A stretch of DNA of 51,553 nucleotides from Tidjanibacter sp. (GTDB lineage: Bacteria; Bacteroidota; Bacteroidia; Bacteroidales; Rikenellaceae): assembly GCA_017390585.1 (NCBI GenBank), contig JAFPBB010000023.1, forward strand, positions 1 to 51,553, in the 5' to 3' direction. This document shows positions 51,230 through 51,553 of this stretch, one piece after another. The notes beneath the pieces were generated by a model. That model did no database searches. It saw nothing but the letters and a program-made list of their open reading frames with translations, and was not told the DNA's origin. The translations under genes were made by a program, and so were the position numbers. Each line of letters starts with the position of its first letter. The first letter of the stretch is position 1.

Positions 51230-51260
51230 CAGCGGGGCGTTCAATTGGAACGCCCCGCTG
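51230..51260. terminator. Bidirectional terminator
   Basis: CAGCGGGGCGTTC and its perfect complement form a 13-bp stem around AATTG, 6 bp after the M56 stop and 20 bp before the end of the convergent dehydrogenase gene. T tracts are weak on both sides. Confidence 0.75.
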
Positions 51261-51280
51261 CCTTACTACCAATAGGCGGA

Positions 51281-51553
51281 CTACAAACGCTGGCGGAGAA
51301 TCTTCTCCACAACGGCATAGTCGATATTGTTGTTCTCGCCCAGCAGGGTGCCACGCTCCCTAAATCGGTGCACAATCTCCTCCACAACTTCCTCACCAAT
51401 AGAGAGTTCCGAGAGTCGAGTTGCAAGGCCCAGCGAACGGAAGAACTCCTCGGTGGCGGCAATGGTGCGGTCGATGCGCTCATCTCTCGAGCCATCCTTC
51501 ATACCCCACACGCGCTCGCCAAACTGCACAATCTTGTCGCCCTTCTGCTCCCT
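51281..51553 (-). CDS. Iron-containing alcohol dehydrogenase, C-terminal part
   Basis: Only the last 90 codons lie in the window. The frame is open to the right edge. The visible end, KIVQFGERVWGMKDGSRDER then ATEEFFRSLGLATRLSELSI and NNIDYAVVEKILRQRL, matches the C-terminus of group III iron-dependent alcohol dehydrogenases (YqhD/butanol dehydrogenase type), including the FFRSLGL...L segment. These enzymes reduce aldehydes with NAD(P)H. The substrate and the metal-binding His residues are outside the window. It converges on the M56 gene, separated by the hairpin at 51230-51260. Confidence 0.82.
   Translation of the reverse strand, partial: REQKGDKIVQFGERVWGMKDGSRDERIDRTIAATEEFFRSLGLATRLSELSIGEEVVEEIVHRFRERGTLLGENNNIDYAVVEKILRQRL

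Noticed and set aside
1-51553. CRISPR array, tRNA genes, insertion sequences or prophage
   Set aside because: No regularly spaced repeats, cloverleaf structures, transposase frames or phage structural genes were seen on either strand. A dedicated scan could still find a missed small RNA.

Overview
The window looks like a chromosomal segment of a Bacteroidota (order Bacteroidales) bacterium. The evidence is a SusC/SusD outer-membrane pair, a TamL-type Omp85 lipoprotein, a Porin_10-type porin, the rpmB-rpmG-DUF4295 cluster, many Bacteroidota-type promoters (-33 TTTG or TTG, about 19-21 bp, -7 TAnnTTTG) and few Shine-Dalgarno sequences. Most of it is clearly GC-rich, which fits Alistipes/Rikenellaceae better than Bacteroides; that genus-level guess is inference. 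I see no tRNA, rRNA, CRISPR array, insertion sequence or prophage.

Layout. 1-2337: partial SulP anion transporter (-), divergent from a cyclophilin and a PnuC vitamin transporter (+). 2411-3790: radical SAM enzyme plus YhhQ-type queuosine-precursor transporter (-), a likely queuine salvage pair. 3966-5687: two unrecognised lipoproteins in an AT-richer island. 5864-9637: glycerate kinase (-), divergent WYL regulator (+), an unrecognised membrane protein (-) and a run of four very small genes (+), two of them below usual calling limits. The same palindrome (TTGAC-N6-TGTCA) sits in both intergenic control regions. 9699-14929: rsfS-ftsH-cdsA-psd-AI-2E-type transporter (-), mixing ribosome silencing, membrane proteolysis and phospholipid synthesis. 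15017-20218: OxyR, a DUF4878-like lipoprotein and a 1,271-residue WG-repeat exported protein (-). 20429-22845: murF and mannose-1-phosphate guanylyltransferase (-). 22989-25852: pssA and a porin whose GTG start overlaps the pssA stop. 25946-29330: MltF-like transglycosylase, a surface lipoprotein and a small beta-barrel. 29414-32984: tig-clpP-clpX chaperone/protease cluster (-). 33159-38743: SusC-SusD-lipoprotein transport locus (-). 39314-42121: transketolase, then rpmB-rpmG-DUF4295. 42518-45481: a 987-residue surface lipoprotein with a fimbrillin-like head and a probable beta-helix. 45577-48833: dapF divergent from TamL. 49101-51223: BlaI-type repressor plus M56 metallopeptidase with an ExbD-like tail. 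51281-end: the C-terminal end of an iron-dependent alcohol dehydrogenase (-).

How the genes work together. Much of the window serves the envelope: phospholipid head-group synthesis (cdsA, psd, pssA), peptidoglycan (dapF, murF, MltF-like), outer-membrane assembly and transport (TamL, porin, SusCD) and surface lipoproteins. The most interesting unexplained parts are the WYL/small-protein region (7016-9684), the tandem BlaI-type operators with the M56-ExbD fusion (49015-51223), the queuosine salvage pair with its long inverted repeat, and the large WG-repeat and beta-helix proteins.
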